A stretch of 64,000 bases of DNA, taken from Glacieibacterium arshaanense (lineage in GTDB: Bacteria; Pseudomonadota; Alphaproteobacteria; Sphingomonadales; Sphingomonadaceae). The notes beneath the pieces were generated by a model. That model was not told where the DNA came from, made no database searches, and was given only the letters and a program-made list of their open reading frames with translations. The stretch lies in contig NZ_SIHO01000001.1 in NCBI RefSeq assembly GCF_004681125.1, positions 1 through 64,000 on the forward strand, given 5' to 3'. This document shows positions 44,957 to 53,821 of this stretch, one piece after another; position 1 is the stretch's first letter; the number at the start of each line of letters is the position of its first letter. Position numbers and translations under genes: made by a program.

Positions 44957-47900
44957 AGCCCGAAGTGAAGCTCGGCATATCGGGTAATTTGACGCGCGCG
45001 ACGATCAATTCACCGCTGACGCCGCTGCTGCTGCTCGCGGCAATCGCCATCGGCCTGCTGGCATTGATGTCGATCCCGCGCGAGGAGGAGCCGCAGATCA
45101 GCGTGCCGATGGTCGACATTCAGGTGATGGCGCCGGGGCTGGCGGCAGCGGACGCCGTCGAGCTCGTCGGCATCCCGCTCGAGACCATCGTCAAGAGCGT
45201 CGACGGTGTCGAGCACGTCTACACCCAGGCCGAAGACGACGGTGTGATGGTCACCGCGCGCTTCCTCGTCGGCTCGAACCCCGAAGCGGCGGCAACGCGC
45301 ATCGAGGAGAAATTGCGCGCCAACTGGGACCGCATCCCCGTCGGCATCCCCGATCCCAAGGTCACCGTGCGCGGCATCAACGATGTGCCGATGGTGGTGC
45401 TGACCTTGTCGCCCAAACCCGGTGCTGCGGGGCAATGGACCGATGCCGCGCTGTACGAACTCGCGGTCAAGCTGCGTACCGAAATCGCCAAGGTCGACAA
45501 TGTCGGGCTGACCTTCCTGACCGGCGGGCGGCCCGATGAAATCCGCATTGCGCCCGACCCGGCGCGGCTGGCGCAACATCGGGTGCCGCTGGGCAGCATC
45601 ATCGAGGCGGCAAGCCAGGCCAACCGCGCCTTCCCGGCCGGCAGCATTCGCGACGGCGGCCAGGCTGTCGCCGTGACCTCGGGGCAGACGCTTGGCAGCT
45701 CCACCGAAGTCGGCCAGTTGACGGTGCGTTCGGTGACCGGTGCGCCGGTCTATTTGCGCGATGTCGCCACCGTCAGCCAAGGCCCGCGCGAGGACCAGGC
45801 GCGGGCGTGGCGCTGGGCGCGCGCCGACGACGGGTGGCATAGCGCGCCCGCTGTCAGCATCGCGGTCGCCAAGCGCGCCGGGGCGAACGCCGTGGTGGTA
45901 TCCGACGCGCTGCTGGCGCGTGTCGAGGCGCTCAAGGGCAGCCTGATCCCCGCCGGGGTCGAGGTGTCGGTCACGCGCAACTACGGCGCCTCGGCAAACG
46001 AAAAGGCCAATGAACTGCTCTACCACCTCGGGCTGGCGACGGTGTCGATTGTCGTGCTGATCGGCTTTGCCATCGGCTGGCGCGAGGCCGCGGTCACCGC
46101 AGTCGTCATCCCGACGACGATCCTGCTAACGATGTTTGCCTCCAACCTGATGGGCTACACGATCAACCGCGTCAGCCTGTTCGCGCTGATTTTCTCGATC
46201 GGCATTCTGGTCGATGATGCCATCGTCATTATCGAAAACATCGCGCGCCACTGGGCGATGCCCGATGACCGCACGCGCACGCAGGCCGCCATCGAAGCCG
46301 TCGCCGAAGTCGGCAATCCCACTGTCGTCGCCACGCTGACGGTGGTCGCGGCGCTGTTGCCGATGCTGTTCGTCGGCGGGCTGATGGGGCCGTATATGGC
46401 GCCGATTCCGGTCAACGCCTCGGCAGCGATGATCTTCTCGTTCTTCGTCGCGGTAATCTTCGCGCCGTGGCTGATGATCCGCTTTGCGCACAAGGCTCTG
46501 ACAGGTGAAAGCGCCCACGGCCACGAAGACGCCAGCGGCGGCAAGCTCGGCGCACTCTATGCCCGCGTCGCGCACCGCGTCATCGACAGCCGCAGCAGCG
46601 CGCGCAACTTTCTGATCGCCGTCGGCGTCGCGACGCTGGTCGCGGGCTCGATGTTCTATTTCAAGGCGGTGACGGTCAAGCTGCTGCCGTTCGACAACAA
46701 GTCCGAAGTCCAGGTCGTCGTCGATATGCCCGAAGGCACCAGTCTCGAGGTGACCGAACGCACGCTCGATGCAGTCGCAGCGGTCGTGCGCAAATTGCCC
46801 GAGGCGGTGTCGATGGAGGCCTATGCCGGCACCTCGGCGCCGTTTAACTTCAACGGTCTGGTACGCCATTATTTCCTGCGCAACCGCCCCGAAATGGGCG
46901 ACGTCATGGTGACGCTGCTGCCCAAGGACGAACGCGACCGCGCCAGTCACAACATCGCGCTCGACCTGCGCGAACAGCTCAAGGCGCTCAAGCTGCCCGA
47001 AGGTGCGTCGATCAAGGTCGTCGAAACGCCACCCGGCCCGCCGGTGCTGGCAACCTTGCTCGCCGAAATCTACGGCCCCAATGAAAAGACCCGCCGCGCT
47101 ACCGCCGATGAAGTCGCCAAGGTCTTCCGCTCGATTCCGTTCATCGTCGATGTCGATGTCAGCAGCGGCCAGACGCGTCCGCGGTTGCGGCTGGTGCCCG
47201 ACCGCGCGCGGCTCGATTACTACAACCTGTCCGAGCGCGAGCTGCACGATTCGATCGGCGCGCTGCTCGGCAACCGCACCATCGGCTATGCGCCGCGCGG
47301 CGACAGCCGGACGCCGCTGCCGATCACCATCGCGCTGCCGCAATCGGCACGCAGCTGGTCGAGCACGCTCGCCAGCACGCCGGTCGCGGTGACACGCGAC
47401 GGCGGTAGCCCGCAGCTCGTCGAACTCGGCACGCTGGTCGAAGCGCGTCACGAAGCCGGCAGCCACACCCTGTTCCGCCGCGACGGCCGCGCCGCCGACA
47501 TGGTCACCGCCGAACTGGCGGGCGAATATGAAGCGCCGATCTACGGCGTGCTCGCCGTCAACCGCGCCATCGACACTGTCGACTGGGCCGCCAAGGGGCT
47601 GACCAAGCCGGTCATCCGCTTTGCCGGCCAGCCAGACGACGAATCGGTGACCAGCCTGCTCTGGGACGGCGAATGGGAAATCACCTGGGTGACGTTCCGC
47701 GACATGGGCGCGGCGTTCATGGTGGCGTTGCTCGGCATCTACGTGCTGGTGGTGGCGCAGTTCCGCAGCTTCAAGCTGCCGCTGGTCATCCTGACCCCGG
47801 TGCCGCTGACGCTGGTCGGCATCGTCATCGGCCATATCCTGTTTTCGGCGCCGTTCACCGCGACCTCGATGATCGGCTTCATCGCGCTGTCGGGGATCAT

Positions 47901-48186
47901 CGTGCGCAACTCGATCCTGCTGGTCGATTTCATCCGCCACACCGCAGCCCCCGGCAAGCCGTTGCGCGACACGCTGGTCGAAGCCGGGCGCATCCGCTTC
48001 AAGCCGATCGTGCTGACGGCGGCTGCAGCGATGATCGGCGCCGCCGTGATCCTGACCGACCCGATTTTCCAGGGGCTAGCGATCTCGCTGCTGTTCGGCC
48101 TCGCCTCGTCGACATTGCTGACGGTGCTGGTTATTCCGGCCATCTATGTGGTGCTGCGCGATGACGGAAAGGCCGCGACCCGATGA
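44953..48186 (+). CDS. RND-family efflux transporter, inner-membrane permease
   Basis: 1077 residues, the typical RND length. N-terminal cytosolic tail then helix SPLTPLLLLAAIAIGLLALM, large periplasmic porter loops, and helix 4 with the two proton-relay aspartates in SIGILVDDAIVIIENI. The second half repeats this plan (LVVAQFRSFKLPLVI, ALSGIIVRNSILLVDFIRHT, AAAAMIGAAVIL). It is distinct from AcrB-type drug pumps in its start (REEEPQISVPMVDIQVMAPG), which resembles pumps such as those exporting small organics or metals/sulfur compounds. Substrate unknown; the context suggests sulfur species or electrophiles. Confidence 0.95.
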   Translation: MKPEVKLGISGNLTRATINSPLTPLLLLAAIAIGLLALMSIPREEEPQISVPMVDIQVMAPGLAAADAVELVGIPLETIVKSVDGVEHVYTQAEDDGVMVTARFLVGSNPEAAATRIEEKLRANWDRIPVGIPDPKVTVRGINDVPMVVLTLSPKPGAAGQWTDAALYELAVKLRTEIAKVDNVGLTFLTGGRPDEIRIAPDPARLAQHRVPLGSIIEAASQANRAFPAGSIRDGGQAVAVTSGQTLGSSTEVGQLTVRSVTGAPVYLRDVATVSQGPREDQARAWRWARADDGWHSAPAVSIAVAKRAGANAVVVSDALLARVEALKGSLIPAGVEVSVTRNYGASANEKANELLYHLGLATVSIVVLIGFAIGWREAAVTAVVIPTTILLTMFASNLMGYTINRVSLFALIFSIGILVDDAIVIIENIARHWAMPDDRTRTQAAIEAVAEVGNPTVVATLTVVAALLPMLFVGGLMGPYMAPIPVNASAAMIFSFFVAVIFAPWLMIRFAHKALTGESAHGHEDASGGKLGALYARVAHRVIDSRSSARNFLIAVGVATLVAGSMFYFKAVTVKLLPFDNKSEVQVVVDMPEGTSLEVTERTLDAVAAVVRKLPEAVSMEAYAGTSAPFNFNGLVRHYFLRNRPEMGDVMVTLLPKDERDRASHNIALDLREQLKALKLPEGASIKVVETPPGPPVLATLLAEIYGPNEKTRRATADEVAKVFRSIPFIVDVDVSSGQTRPRLRLVPDRARLDYYNLSERELHDSIGALLGNRTIGYAPRGDSRTPLPITIALPQSARSWSSTLASTPVAVTRDGGSPQLVELGTLVEARHEAGSHTLFRRDGRAADMVTAELAGEYEAPIYGVLAVNRAIDTVDWAAKGLTKPVIRFAGQPDDESVTSLLWDGEWEITWVTFRDMGAAFMVALLGIYVLVVAQFRSFKLPLVILTPVPLTLVGIVIGHILFSAPFTATSMIGFIALSGIIVRNSILLVDFIRHTAAPGKPLRDTLVEAGRIRFKPIVLTAAAAMIGAAVILTDPIFQGLAISLLFGLASSTLLTVLVIPAIYVVLRDDGKAATR

Positions 48187-48500
48187 ACCTGAGTGCTACC
48201 AGCATCGAGGCACTTGCCGCGCGCGCGACCGTTGCTGCGGCGACGCTCAAGCTGCTCGCCAATGAACAGCGGCTGCTGCTGCTGTGCCGGCTGACTCAGG
48301 GCGAGGCCCCGGTGGGCGATCTCGTCGAACACCTCGGCCAGTCGCAATCGAGCGTATCACAGCACTTGGCGCGCCTGCGCGAAGGCGGCCTCGTGACGAC
48401 GCGCCGCGAGGGTACCGCCATCCACTACCGGCTTGCCGACGCCGGCGTCAGCCAACTCATCGATGCGCTCTGCGACCGCTTTGGCGGCGAACCCGGCTAG
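48183..48500 (+). CDS. ArsR-family regulator, SqrR/BigR-like
   Basis: 105 residues, overlapping the pump gene by four bases. A winged helix-turn-helix with the family sequence KLLANEQRLLLLCRLTQGEAPVGDLVEHLGQSQSSVSQHLARLREGGLVTTRREG-type order (A, N, E, R, L, C; SQ-x2-VSQHL; TRREG). C35 sits at the first sensing cysteine of SqrR/BigR persulfide sensors. The second cysteine, C97 in DALCDRF, is one helical turn earlier than the usual partner in BigR proteins, where the C-terminal helix ends in a cysteine after HDIY. It may therefore sense persulfide with altered geometry. It is the obvious regulator of the 40054-48500 locus. Confidence 0.88.
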   Translation: MNLSATSIEALAARATVAAATLKLLANEQRLLLLCRLTQGEAPVGDLVEHLGQSQSSVSQHLARLREGGLVTTRREGTAIHYRLADAGVSQLIDALCDRFGGEPG

Positions 48501-48517
48501 GCAGCTACAAGCCCTTA

Positions 48518-48603
48518 GAAGCGGACTGTCCGCTTTCGGGAATAACCTGGATGCAACTGAATGTCGCGAATGGGGCGCGAAGCTGCCAGGCAGCTTTAGG
48601 TTC
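48518..48603. repeat. Dispersed intergenic repeat, copy 7
   Basis: GCGGACTGTCCGCTTTCGGGAAT and GCGAATGGGGCGCGAAGCTGCC resemble the GGAATGGGGCGCG and GCTGCC blocks of copies 3 and 6. It lies in the 48501-48777 gap before tRNA-Arg, in which no gene is visible. Confidence 0.45.
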
Positions 48604-48777
48604 GTCGCCTCCGAGTTTCTAGACCAGCTTTGAAGCTTGAATTGCAACGAGCGGCAAGGCGAGTCACCGCGATTCTAGCGAGGCATCTTGGCTCCGCAGT
48701 GGCTCCGCAAATTGCCTCGATACACTAGCAATTTTCTGTATTCCACCTCGAGCGGGCCCTCTCCATAGAGGGATTTA

Positions 48778-48854
<77 letters not shown>

Positions 48855-48902
48855 CGATTGGTGGCGGGGCTTAGCAACTCTTGGCTGCAAGCGCCAGCAT
48901 CA

Positions 48903-49313
48903 TCAGCGCGGGACCGGCGTGGCCTTAGGGGGCGGGGTGTAGGGGACGAACTGGCCCAGGCCGCAGACCGAGCCTTTCACCGGGCCACCACCCTGAACAA
49001 TCACGGTGATGGTGTTGACCGAGCACAGGTCGTTGATGCTGGTTTCATAGCCAAAGGCGCGGTTGAGCGCGAGGCCGGGGCACGGGAAGGGCAGTGTGTT
49101 GCGATAGATACTGCCGTCGTTCATGACGAAATCGATGACGCTGTCGCTGACGATACGCGATTCGCGGATCTGGGTTAGCCGCACACACATCTGCGTGCCG
49201 GCGGTGGGCGGTGGTGCGGCCGCGACTGCGGGTTTGGGCTTGGTTTCGGTACATGCCGCGAGCACCAGCGACGCGCCGACGATGACCCCAAGCTGCCAAT
49301 GAATCTGCCGCAT
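48903..49313 (-). CDS. Small lipoprotein, DUF6491-like
   Basis: ATG 49313 has GGGAGAGG upstream, so I drop the long frame to 49469. 136 residues with a lipobox SLVLAAC. The mature part has the pattern [51 protein letters not shown] and [11 protein letters not shown] with paired cysteines, which matches DUF6491-type proteins often seen in sphingomonads. The function is unknown; it probably sits in the outer membrane facing the periplasm. Confidence 0.78.
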   Translation of the reverse strand: MRQIHWQLGVIVGASLVLAACTETKPKPAVAAAPPPTAGTQMCVRLTQIRESRIVSDSVIDFVMNDGSIYRNTLPFPCPGLALNRAFGYETSINDLCSVNTITVIVQGGGPVKGSVCGLGQFVPYTPPPKATPVPR

Positions 49314-49380
49314 TTTACCTCTCCCGTCGTTGGCGCGTATCATGCCAGACAATCGTCCCAGCGTGCAATGGCGGTGCGGC

Positions 49381-50022
49381 TCAGCCCGGCGCCGCGGATT
49401 TGCCGGGAAAGTCGCACAAGTCGGCAATCGGGCAGCGCCAGCATTCAGGTTTGCGTGCCTTGCAGACATAGCGCCCGTGCAGGATCAGCCAGTGGTGCGC
49501 ATGGCGGCGATAGGCCGGCGGGATGACCGCCATCAACCCATCCTCGACGATGCGGACGTTCTTGCCCGGCGCCAGTCCGGTGCGGTTGGCAACGCGGAAG
49601 ATGTGCGTGTCGACGGCGCAAGTTTCGGCTCCAAAGGCGATGTTGAGCACGACATTGGCGGTCTTGCGCCCGACGCCAGGCAGCGCTTCGAGTGCATCGC
49701 GGTCGTTTGGCACCTCGCCGCTATAATTCGCCACCAGCGAAGCGCTCAGTGCGATGACGTTCTTTGCCTTGGTGTTGAACAGTCCGATGGTGCGGATGTG
49801 GCGGCGCAGGCCTTCCTCGCCTAGGTCGAGCATCGCCTGCGGTGTCTGCACGGTTTCGAACAGTTCGGCGGTCGCCTTGTTGACGCCGACGTCAGTGGCT
49901 TGCGCCGACAGTACCACCGCCACCAGCAGCGTGTAGGTGTTGACATAGGCCAGCTCGGTTTCGGGCGCCGGGTCGGCGGCGGCGAGCCTTGCGAACATCG
50001 ATTCAATCTGCTGCGGCGTCAT
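49381..50022 (-). CDS. nth: Endonuclease III (base-excision DNA glycosylase)
   Basis: 213 residues from ATG 50022 with AGGAT upstream. The helix-hairpin-helix LPGVGRKTANVV with catalytic lysine K120, the catalytic aspartate D138 in AVDTHIFRVANR and the iron-sulfur ligands C187-x6-C194-x2-C197-x5-C203 are all present. It excises oxidised pyrimidines and nicks the AP site. Its start codon overlaps an ATG for the plus strand at 50021. Confidence 0.96.
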   Translation of the reverse strand: MTPQQIESMFARLAAADPAPETELAYVNTYTLLVAVVLSAQATDVGVNKATAELFETVQTPQAMLDLGEEGLRRHIRTIGLFNTKAKNVIALSASLVANYSGEVPNDRDALEALPGVGRKTANVVLNIAFGAETCAVDTHIFRVANRTGLAPGKNVRIVEDGLMAVIPPAYRRHAHHWLILHGRYVCKARKPECWRCPIADLCDFPGKSAAPG

Positions 50023-50083
50023 GGCTCATCCTGTTGGCGATATCGCTATCGCATGGCACGCGGCGCCGCGCTATGACCGCGTC

Positions 50084-50569
50084 ATGGCCTCGGCAGTTAT
50101 CGATCTGACGCTCACACCTAACCGGTCGCTCGACCGGCGCCACAGCCGCTGGCTGATCGCCGGCGTCGGCGGGGTGTTCCTGCTGATGGGTGTGCGGTTG
50201 CTGTTTTTGGGCGCTTGGCCGGTCATTCCCTTCATGATCGCCGATGTGCTGCTGCTTTCATGGGCGTTCCGCGCCAGCTACCGGGCGGGTCGCGCCTATG
50301 AATGGCTGCGCATCGAAGACGGCTGGCTGACGCTATGCCGCGTCAGCGCGTACGGCCAGCGTCAGCCGATCCGTTTTGATCCCGACCGCACCGTCGCGCG
50401 GCTCGAACGCATATCCGAAGACCAGAACCGGCTGTGGCTGGCGAGCGGCGCGCAGCGCGCCAGCGTCGGCGCGTTCCTGTCACCGGCCGAGCGCGAGGCC
50501 TTGTATCCGGTGCTGGCGGGCGGGCTCGCACGATGGCGAGCCGCGCAGCGTAGCGGCGGCTTGCGCTGA
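50084..50569 (+). CDS. DUF2244 membrane protein
   Basis: 161 residues from ATG 50084; the frame is open to an ATG at 50021, which has no ribosome site, so I use the later one with some doubt. The product has the DUF2244 start LTLTPNRSLDRR, two membrane helices (LIAGVGGVFLLMGVRLLFL, VIPFMIADVLLLSWAF) and the family motif AYEWLRIEDGWLTLCRV. The role is unknown; members commonly lie near nth in alphaproteobacteria. It diverges from nth. Confidence 0.8.
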   Translation: MASAVIDLTLTPNRSLDRRHSRWLIAGVGGVFLLMGVRLLFLGAWPVIPFMIADVLLLSWAFRASYRAGRAYEWLRIEDGWLTLCRVSAYGQRQPIRFDPDRTVARLERISEDQNRLWLASGAQRASVGAFLSPAEREALYPVLAGGLARWRAAQRSGGLR

Positions 50570-51747
50570 ACACTGCCGCACCCGCCTATGATGTCGCGAT
50601 CGTCGGGCTGGGGGCGATGGGCGTGGCGACGCTTTATCAACTGGCCAGGCGCGGTGTCCGGGCCATCGGCTTCGACAGCTTCACGCCGCCGCATGGCTTC
50701 GGGTCGAGCCATGGCGAGACGCGCATCACGCGACAGGCAATTGGTGAGGGCGCGGGCTATGTGCCTTTGGTGCTGCGGTCGCATCAAATCTGGGACGAGC
50801 TTGAGGCCGCGACCGGCACGCGGCTGATCACGCGCTGCGGGTTTCTGGCGATCGCCGCAGCCGACGCACGCGCCGAAATGCACGGCAAGACCGGCTTTGT
50901 CGAAACGACGATTGCCGCCGCACGGCTGCACGGAATCGTCCATGAACTGCCGACGGCGGCCGAGGCCGCGCGGCGCTTCCCGCAATTCGCACTGCGCGGC
51001 GATGAAACCTGCTATTATGAGCCCGGCGGCGGCTATGTTCATCCCGAAGCCTGCATCGCGGCGCAGTTGCAGGAGGCGCAGCGGCTGGGTGCCGCGTTGC
51101 AGCTTGATACCAGAGTGCAGGCGGTGGTTCGGGACGGGGTCGGGGTGCGCATCGAAACATCTGTAGGCGATTTCCACGCTGCACACGCGGTTGTCGCGGC
51201 AGGGGCCTGGGCGGGCGATTTTGTCGGCGCGGCATTGCGGCTCAACTTTGCTATCTACCGCCAGGTGCTTCACTGGCTGCCGGTCACCGCACCCGGGCTG
51301 TTCGCCCCTGATGCCGCCCCCGTTTTCATCTGGAGCTACGGCGCCGACTCCGAAGACCAGCTCTACGGCTTCCCGCCGCTGCCCGGTGCCACATCAATGA
51401 AATGCGCCGCCGAATATTACCGCAGCACCATCGACCCCGACAGCGACTGGCGCGACATCAGCGCGGATGAAGCTGCAACGTTCTACACCCGCCATGTAGC
51501 AGGCCGCATCAACGGCGTCGGCGCAGTGGCAGCGCGGTCGCAGGCCTGCATCTACACTGTCACGCCCGACGGCGATTTCGTCATCGACGACTTGGACAGC
51601 GCGCCGGTCACCTTGGTTTCCGCCTGCTCGGGACACGGCTTCAAGCACTCGGCAGCCATCGGCGAGGCCGTCGCTCAGCAGCTAACCGGATCATCGTCGC
51701 TCCTGTCCGCTGGGCTGTTCGCCGCCAAGCGGTTCGCGAGCGTCTAG
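50566..51747 (+). CDS. SolA-like FAD-dependent N-methylamino-acid oxidase
   Basis: The FAD motif (AYDVAIVGLGAMGVATLYQL) begins upstream of the first ATG (50617), so the true start is upstream. In frame the only option after the stop at 50551 is CTG 50566, overlapping the DUF2244 stop (CTGA); I use it, giving 393 residues. Monomeric sarcosine/N-methyltryptophan oxidase features follow: SSHGETRITRQA, ETCYYEPGGGYVHPE, and SACSGHGFKHSAAIGEAVA with the cysteine that covalently holds FAD in this family. It oxidises an N-methyl amine to formaldehyde and the amine, making peroxide. Confidence 0.87.
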   Translation: MNTAAPAYDVAIVGLGAMGVATLYQLARRGVRAIGFDSFTPPHGFGSSHGETRITRQAIGEGAGYVPLVLRSHQIWDELEAATGTRLITRCGFLAIAAADARAEMHGKTGFVETTIAAARLHGIVHELPTAAEAARRFPQFALRGDETCYYEPGGGYVHPEACIAAQLQEAQRLGAALQLDTRVQAVVRDGVGVRIETSVGDFHAAHAVVAAGAWAGDFVGAALRLNFAIYRQVLHWLPVTAPGLFAPDAAPVFIWSYGADSEDQLYGFPPLPGATSMKCAAEYYRSTIDPDSDWRDISADEAATFYTRHVAGRINGVGAVAARSQACIYTVTPDGDFVIDDLDSAPVTLVSACSGHGFKHSAAIGEAVAQQLTGSSSLLSAGLFAAKRFASV

Positions 51748-51754
51748 CGCCGCC

Positions 51755-53170
51755 TCAGGCGGCGATGCCGCTCCAGCGTTCGCGCTTGCGGTAGAGCGTC
51801 GACGGGCTGATACCGAGGCTGCGCGCTGCCGCCGGAAGGCTGCCGTTGTTGGCATCGATGACATGTTCGATGACCAGGCGCTCGATCGCGTCGAGCGTCA
51901 GCCCCGACAGGCCTTCGATTCCTGGCGGTGCGTAGGTCGACGGGTTGGCCATGCCGAACGACGCGCCTTCGGCGGCCAACGCCGGGCGCGCTGGTGCCGT
52001 GGCGAAGTCGGCGAGGTTGAGCGCTGGCCCTTCCGACATTACGACCGCGCGTCGGATGACATTCTGCAACTCGCGTACATTGCCCGGCCAGTTATAGGCA
52101 CCGAGCTTGGCCTGGTCATCGACCGACAGCGGATCGAAGTGTTTGTGTTCTTCGCGGGCGAATCGCTCGAGGAACGCTTGCGCCAACTGGATGACATCGC
52201 TGCCGCGCTCGCGCAACGGCGGCATCTCGAGCGGGATGACCGCCAGCCGGTAGAATAAATCTTCACGGAAGCGCCCGGCGGCAACTTCGGCGGTCGGGTC
52301 GCGGTTGGTGGCGCAAATGACGCGCACATCGACCGGCTCGGGTTTGCTGCTGCCGACGCGCTGGATCATGCCGGTCTGCAGGAAGCGAAGCAGCTTGACC
52401 TGCAGCTTGAGCTCCATTTCGCAGATTTCGTCGAGGAACAGTGTGCCGCCATCGGCTTCCTTCGCCGCGCCGAGGCGGTTGTCGATGGCGCCGGTAAACG
52501 CGCCCTTGATATGGCCGAACAGTTCAGATTCGAGCAGGTTTTCCGGAATTGCACCGCAGTTGATCGCCACGAATGGCCGTTCATGGCGTCGGCTAGCGCG
52601 GTGTATGGCCTCGGCGGCGACTTCCTTGCCGCTGCCGCTTTCGCCGGTGATGAACACCGTTGCCTTCGAATCGGCGACACTTTCGACGGCGCGGTAAACC
52701 GCCTGCATGGCGCTCGAGCGTCCGATGAAGCCCTGGAAATTGTCGCGTGTCGTCAGCGAGCGGACGACCTTGACTTCTTCGGCGAGGACATGGTGTTCGG
52801 CGGCATTGCGGACTGTCGTCAGCAGGCGTTCTGCGGCGAGCGGCTTGACGAGGAAGTCGTAGGTGCCAAGCCGCATGGCAGCGATAGCGCGCTTGATCGA
52901 GCCGTCCGAGGTGATGACGATGATGCTGCTTTTTTCAGCGAGTTCGGGCTGTCCCGCCAGCCAGTCGAGCCCGTCGCAGTCGGGCAGCTGCAAATCGAGC
53001 AACACGACATCATAGGGTTCTGTCGCGCTGTCGATGAGCTGGCGCGCGGCTGCACCGCTGTCGGCGATATCGACGGTGTGACCGATGCCTTCCAGATGTG
53101 CGGCATAGGTCATGGCGAGCGAAGCAACATCTTCGACCACGAGAATGCGCGCGGCGACGGTTGGGGTCAT
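51755..53170 (-). CDS. Sigma-54-dependent response regulator (NtrC/LuxO-like)
   Basis: Start ATG 53170 has GAGGAAG upstream; 471 residues. The receiver domain at 8-125 has the phosphorylation aspartate D59 in VVLLDLQLP and K109 in FLVKPL. The central AAA+ domain has Walker A GESGSGKE (near 176-183) and the sigma-54 contact loop GAFTGA (223-228), so it can activate sigma-54. A Fis-type helix-turn-helix ends the protein (GSLPAAARSLGISPSTLYRKRERW). It overlaps the H-NOX gene by four bases, indicating co-translation, and likely receives phosphate from the Hpt domains of the kinases at 53910-59185. Confidence 0.96.
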   Translation of the reverse strand: MTPTVAARILVVEDVASLAMTYAAHLEGIGHTVDIADSGAAARQLIDSATEPYDVVLLDLQLPDCDGLDWLAGQPELAEKSSIIVITSDGSIKRAIAAMRLGTYDFLVKPLAAERLLTTVRNAAEHHVLAEEVKVVRSLTTRDNFQGFIGRSSAMQAVYRAVESVADSKATVFITGESGSGKEVAAEAIHRASRRHERPFVAINCGAIPENLLESELFGHIKGAFTGAIDNRLGAAKEADGGTLFLDEICEMELKLQVKLLRFLQTGMIQRVGSSKPEPVDVRVICATNRDPTAEVAAGRFREDLFYRLAVIPLEMPPLRERGSDVIQLAQAFLERFAREEHKHFDPLSVDDQAKLGAYNWPGNVRELQNVIRRAVVMSEGPALNLADFATAPARPALAAEGASFGMANPSTYAPPGIEGLSGLTLDAIERLVIEHVIDANNGSLPAAARSLGISPSTLYRKRERWSGIAA

Positions 53171-53712
53171 TGCGGAGCTTCCTCTGCTGAAATTATGAAG
53201 GTTGCGGCATCGTCGCGGGCATCGGCGGCCCAGCGCAGCTGTCGTAAATCGCCATAGGTATCCAGGCACGCGCGGATCAGGCCATAGGCGATGTGCGCCA
53301 TTGGACGGTGGGACCGGTAGGTGACTGTCAGCTGATTGCCGTCAGTCACGGCGTCAATCTGCGGCGGTTTGGCATCGGGGTAAAGCACGCGTACTTCTTC
53401 GTGGATGTGCGAGCCGACATGAATAAGCAGCGCATCAGCGCTGGCGTAACGCGCCATTATTTCCGGGAACAGCACGTTGAAGCGCCCGTAGAGCCATGCG
53501 CCATAATCCTCACAGATTTGTGGGCCTTCCGATCCGCTCAATTGCGCGGCGATCCCGACCATCGTCAACGCATCGCGACTTGGATAATTACCGACGCTGG
53601 TGAAGGCGCCGTCGTTTTCGAGGTCGCTATCGGTAATGACCGCATCGGCGAATTCGATACCGTAGCGAGTTTCTAGAAACCCGACCAACTCGGTAAATAT
53701 GATGCCCTTCAT
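53167..53712 (-). CDS. Heme-NO/O2-binding (H-NOX) sensor protein
   Basis: 181 residues, normal for a stand-alone H-NOX. Landmarks are the start MKGIIFTELVGFLE, GAFTSVGNYP, the heme-ligand histidine region HIHEEVRVLYPDAKPP (ligand probably H104) and the heme-propionate Y-x-S-x-R motif as YRSHR (132-136). No distal tyrosine typical of oxygen-binding members was identified, consistent with an NO-selective sensor. It is the first gene behind a perfect sigma-54 promoter and overlaps the response-regulator gene. By analogy to known systems it would control a kinase according to NO. Confidence 0.93.
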   Translation of the reverse strand: MKGIIFTELVGFLETRYGIEFADAVITDSDLENDGAFTSVGNYPSRDALTMVGIAAQLSGSEGPQICEDYGAWLYGRFNVLFPEIMARYASADALLIHVGSHIHEEVRVLYPDAKPPQIDAVTDGNQLTVTYRSHRPMAHIAYGLIRACLDTYGDLRQLRWAADARDDAATFIISAEEAPQ

Positions 53713-53766
53713 GACTTGCTAACCCCTGGAACCACGTGACCAGCCATGCTGATCGAATCAGCGCGA

Positions 53767-53782
53767 TGCAAGCCATGTGCCA
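53767..53782 (-). promoter_or_regulatory. Sigma-54 promoter of the H-NOX operon
   Basis: Read on the minus strand, TGGCAC-ATGGC-TTGCA is an exact -24/-12 element with correct spacing. Transcription would start near 53756, about 44 bases before the H-NOX start codon. Confidence 0.85.
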
Positions 53783-53821
53783 AGTACCTCCCTGCGCGCG
53801 AACGGCAGGTTGGTCGCATTA

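Noticed and set aside
46126-47940. Long minus-strand open frame (604 codons) across the RND pump gene
   Set aside because: It is rich in His, Asp, Arg and Gln, has no recognisable domain and lies wholly opposite a clear RND transporter; it is a product of GC-rich codon use.
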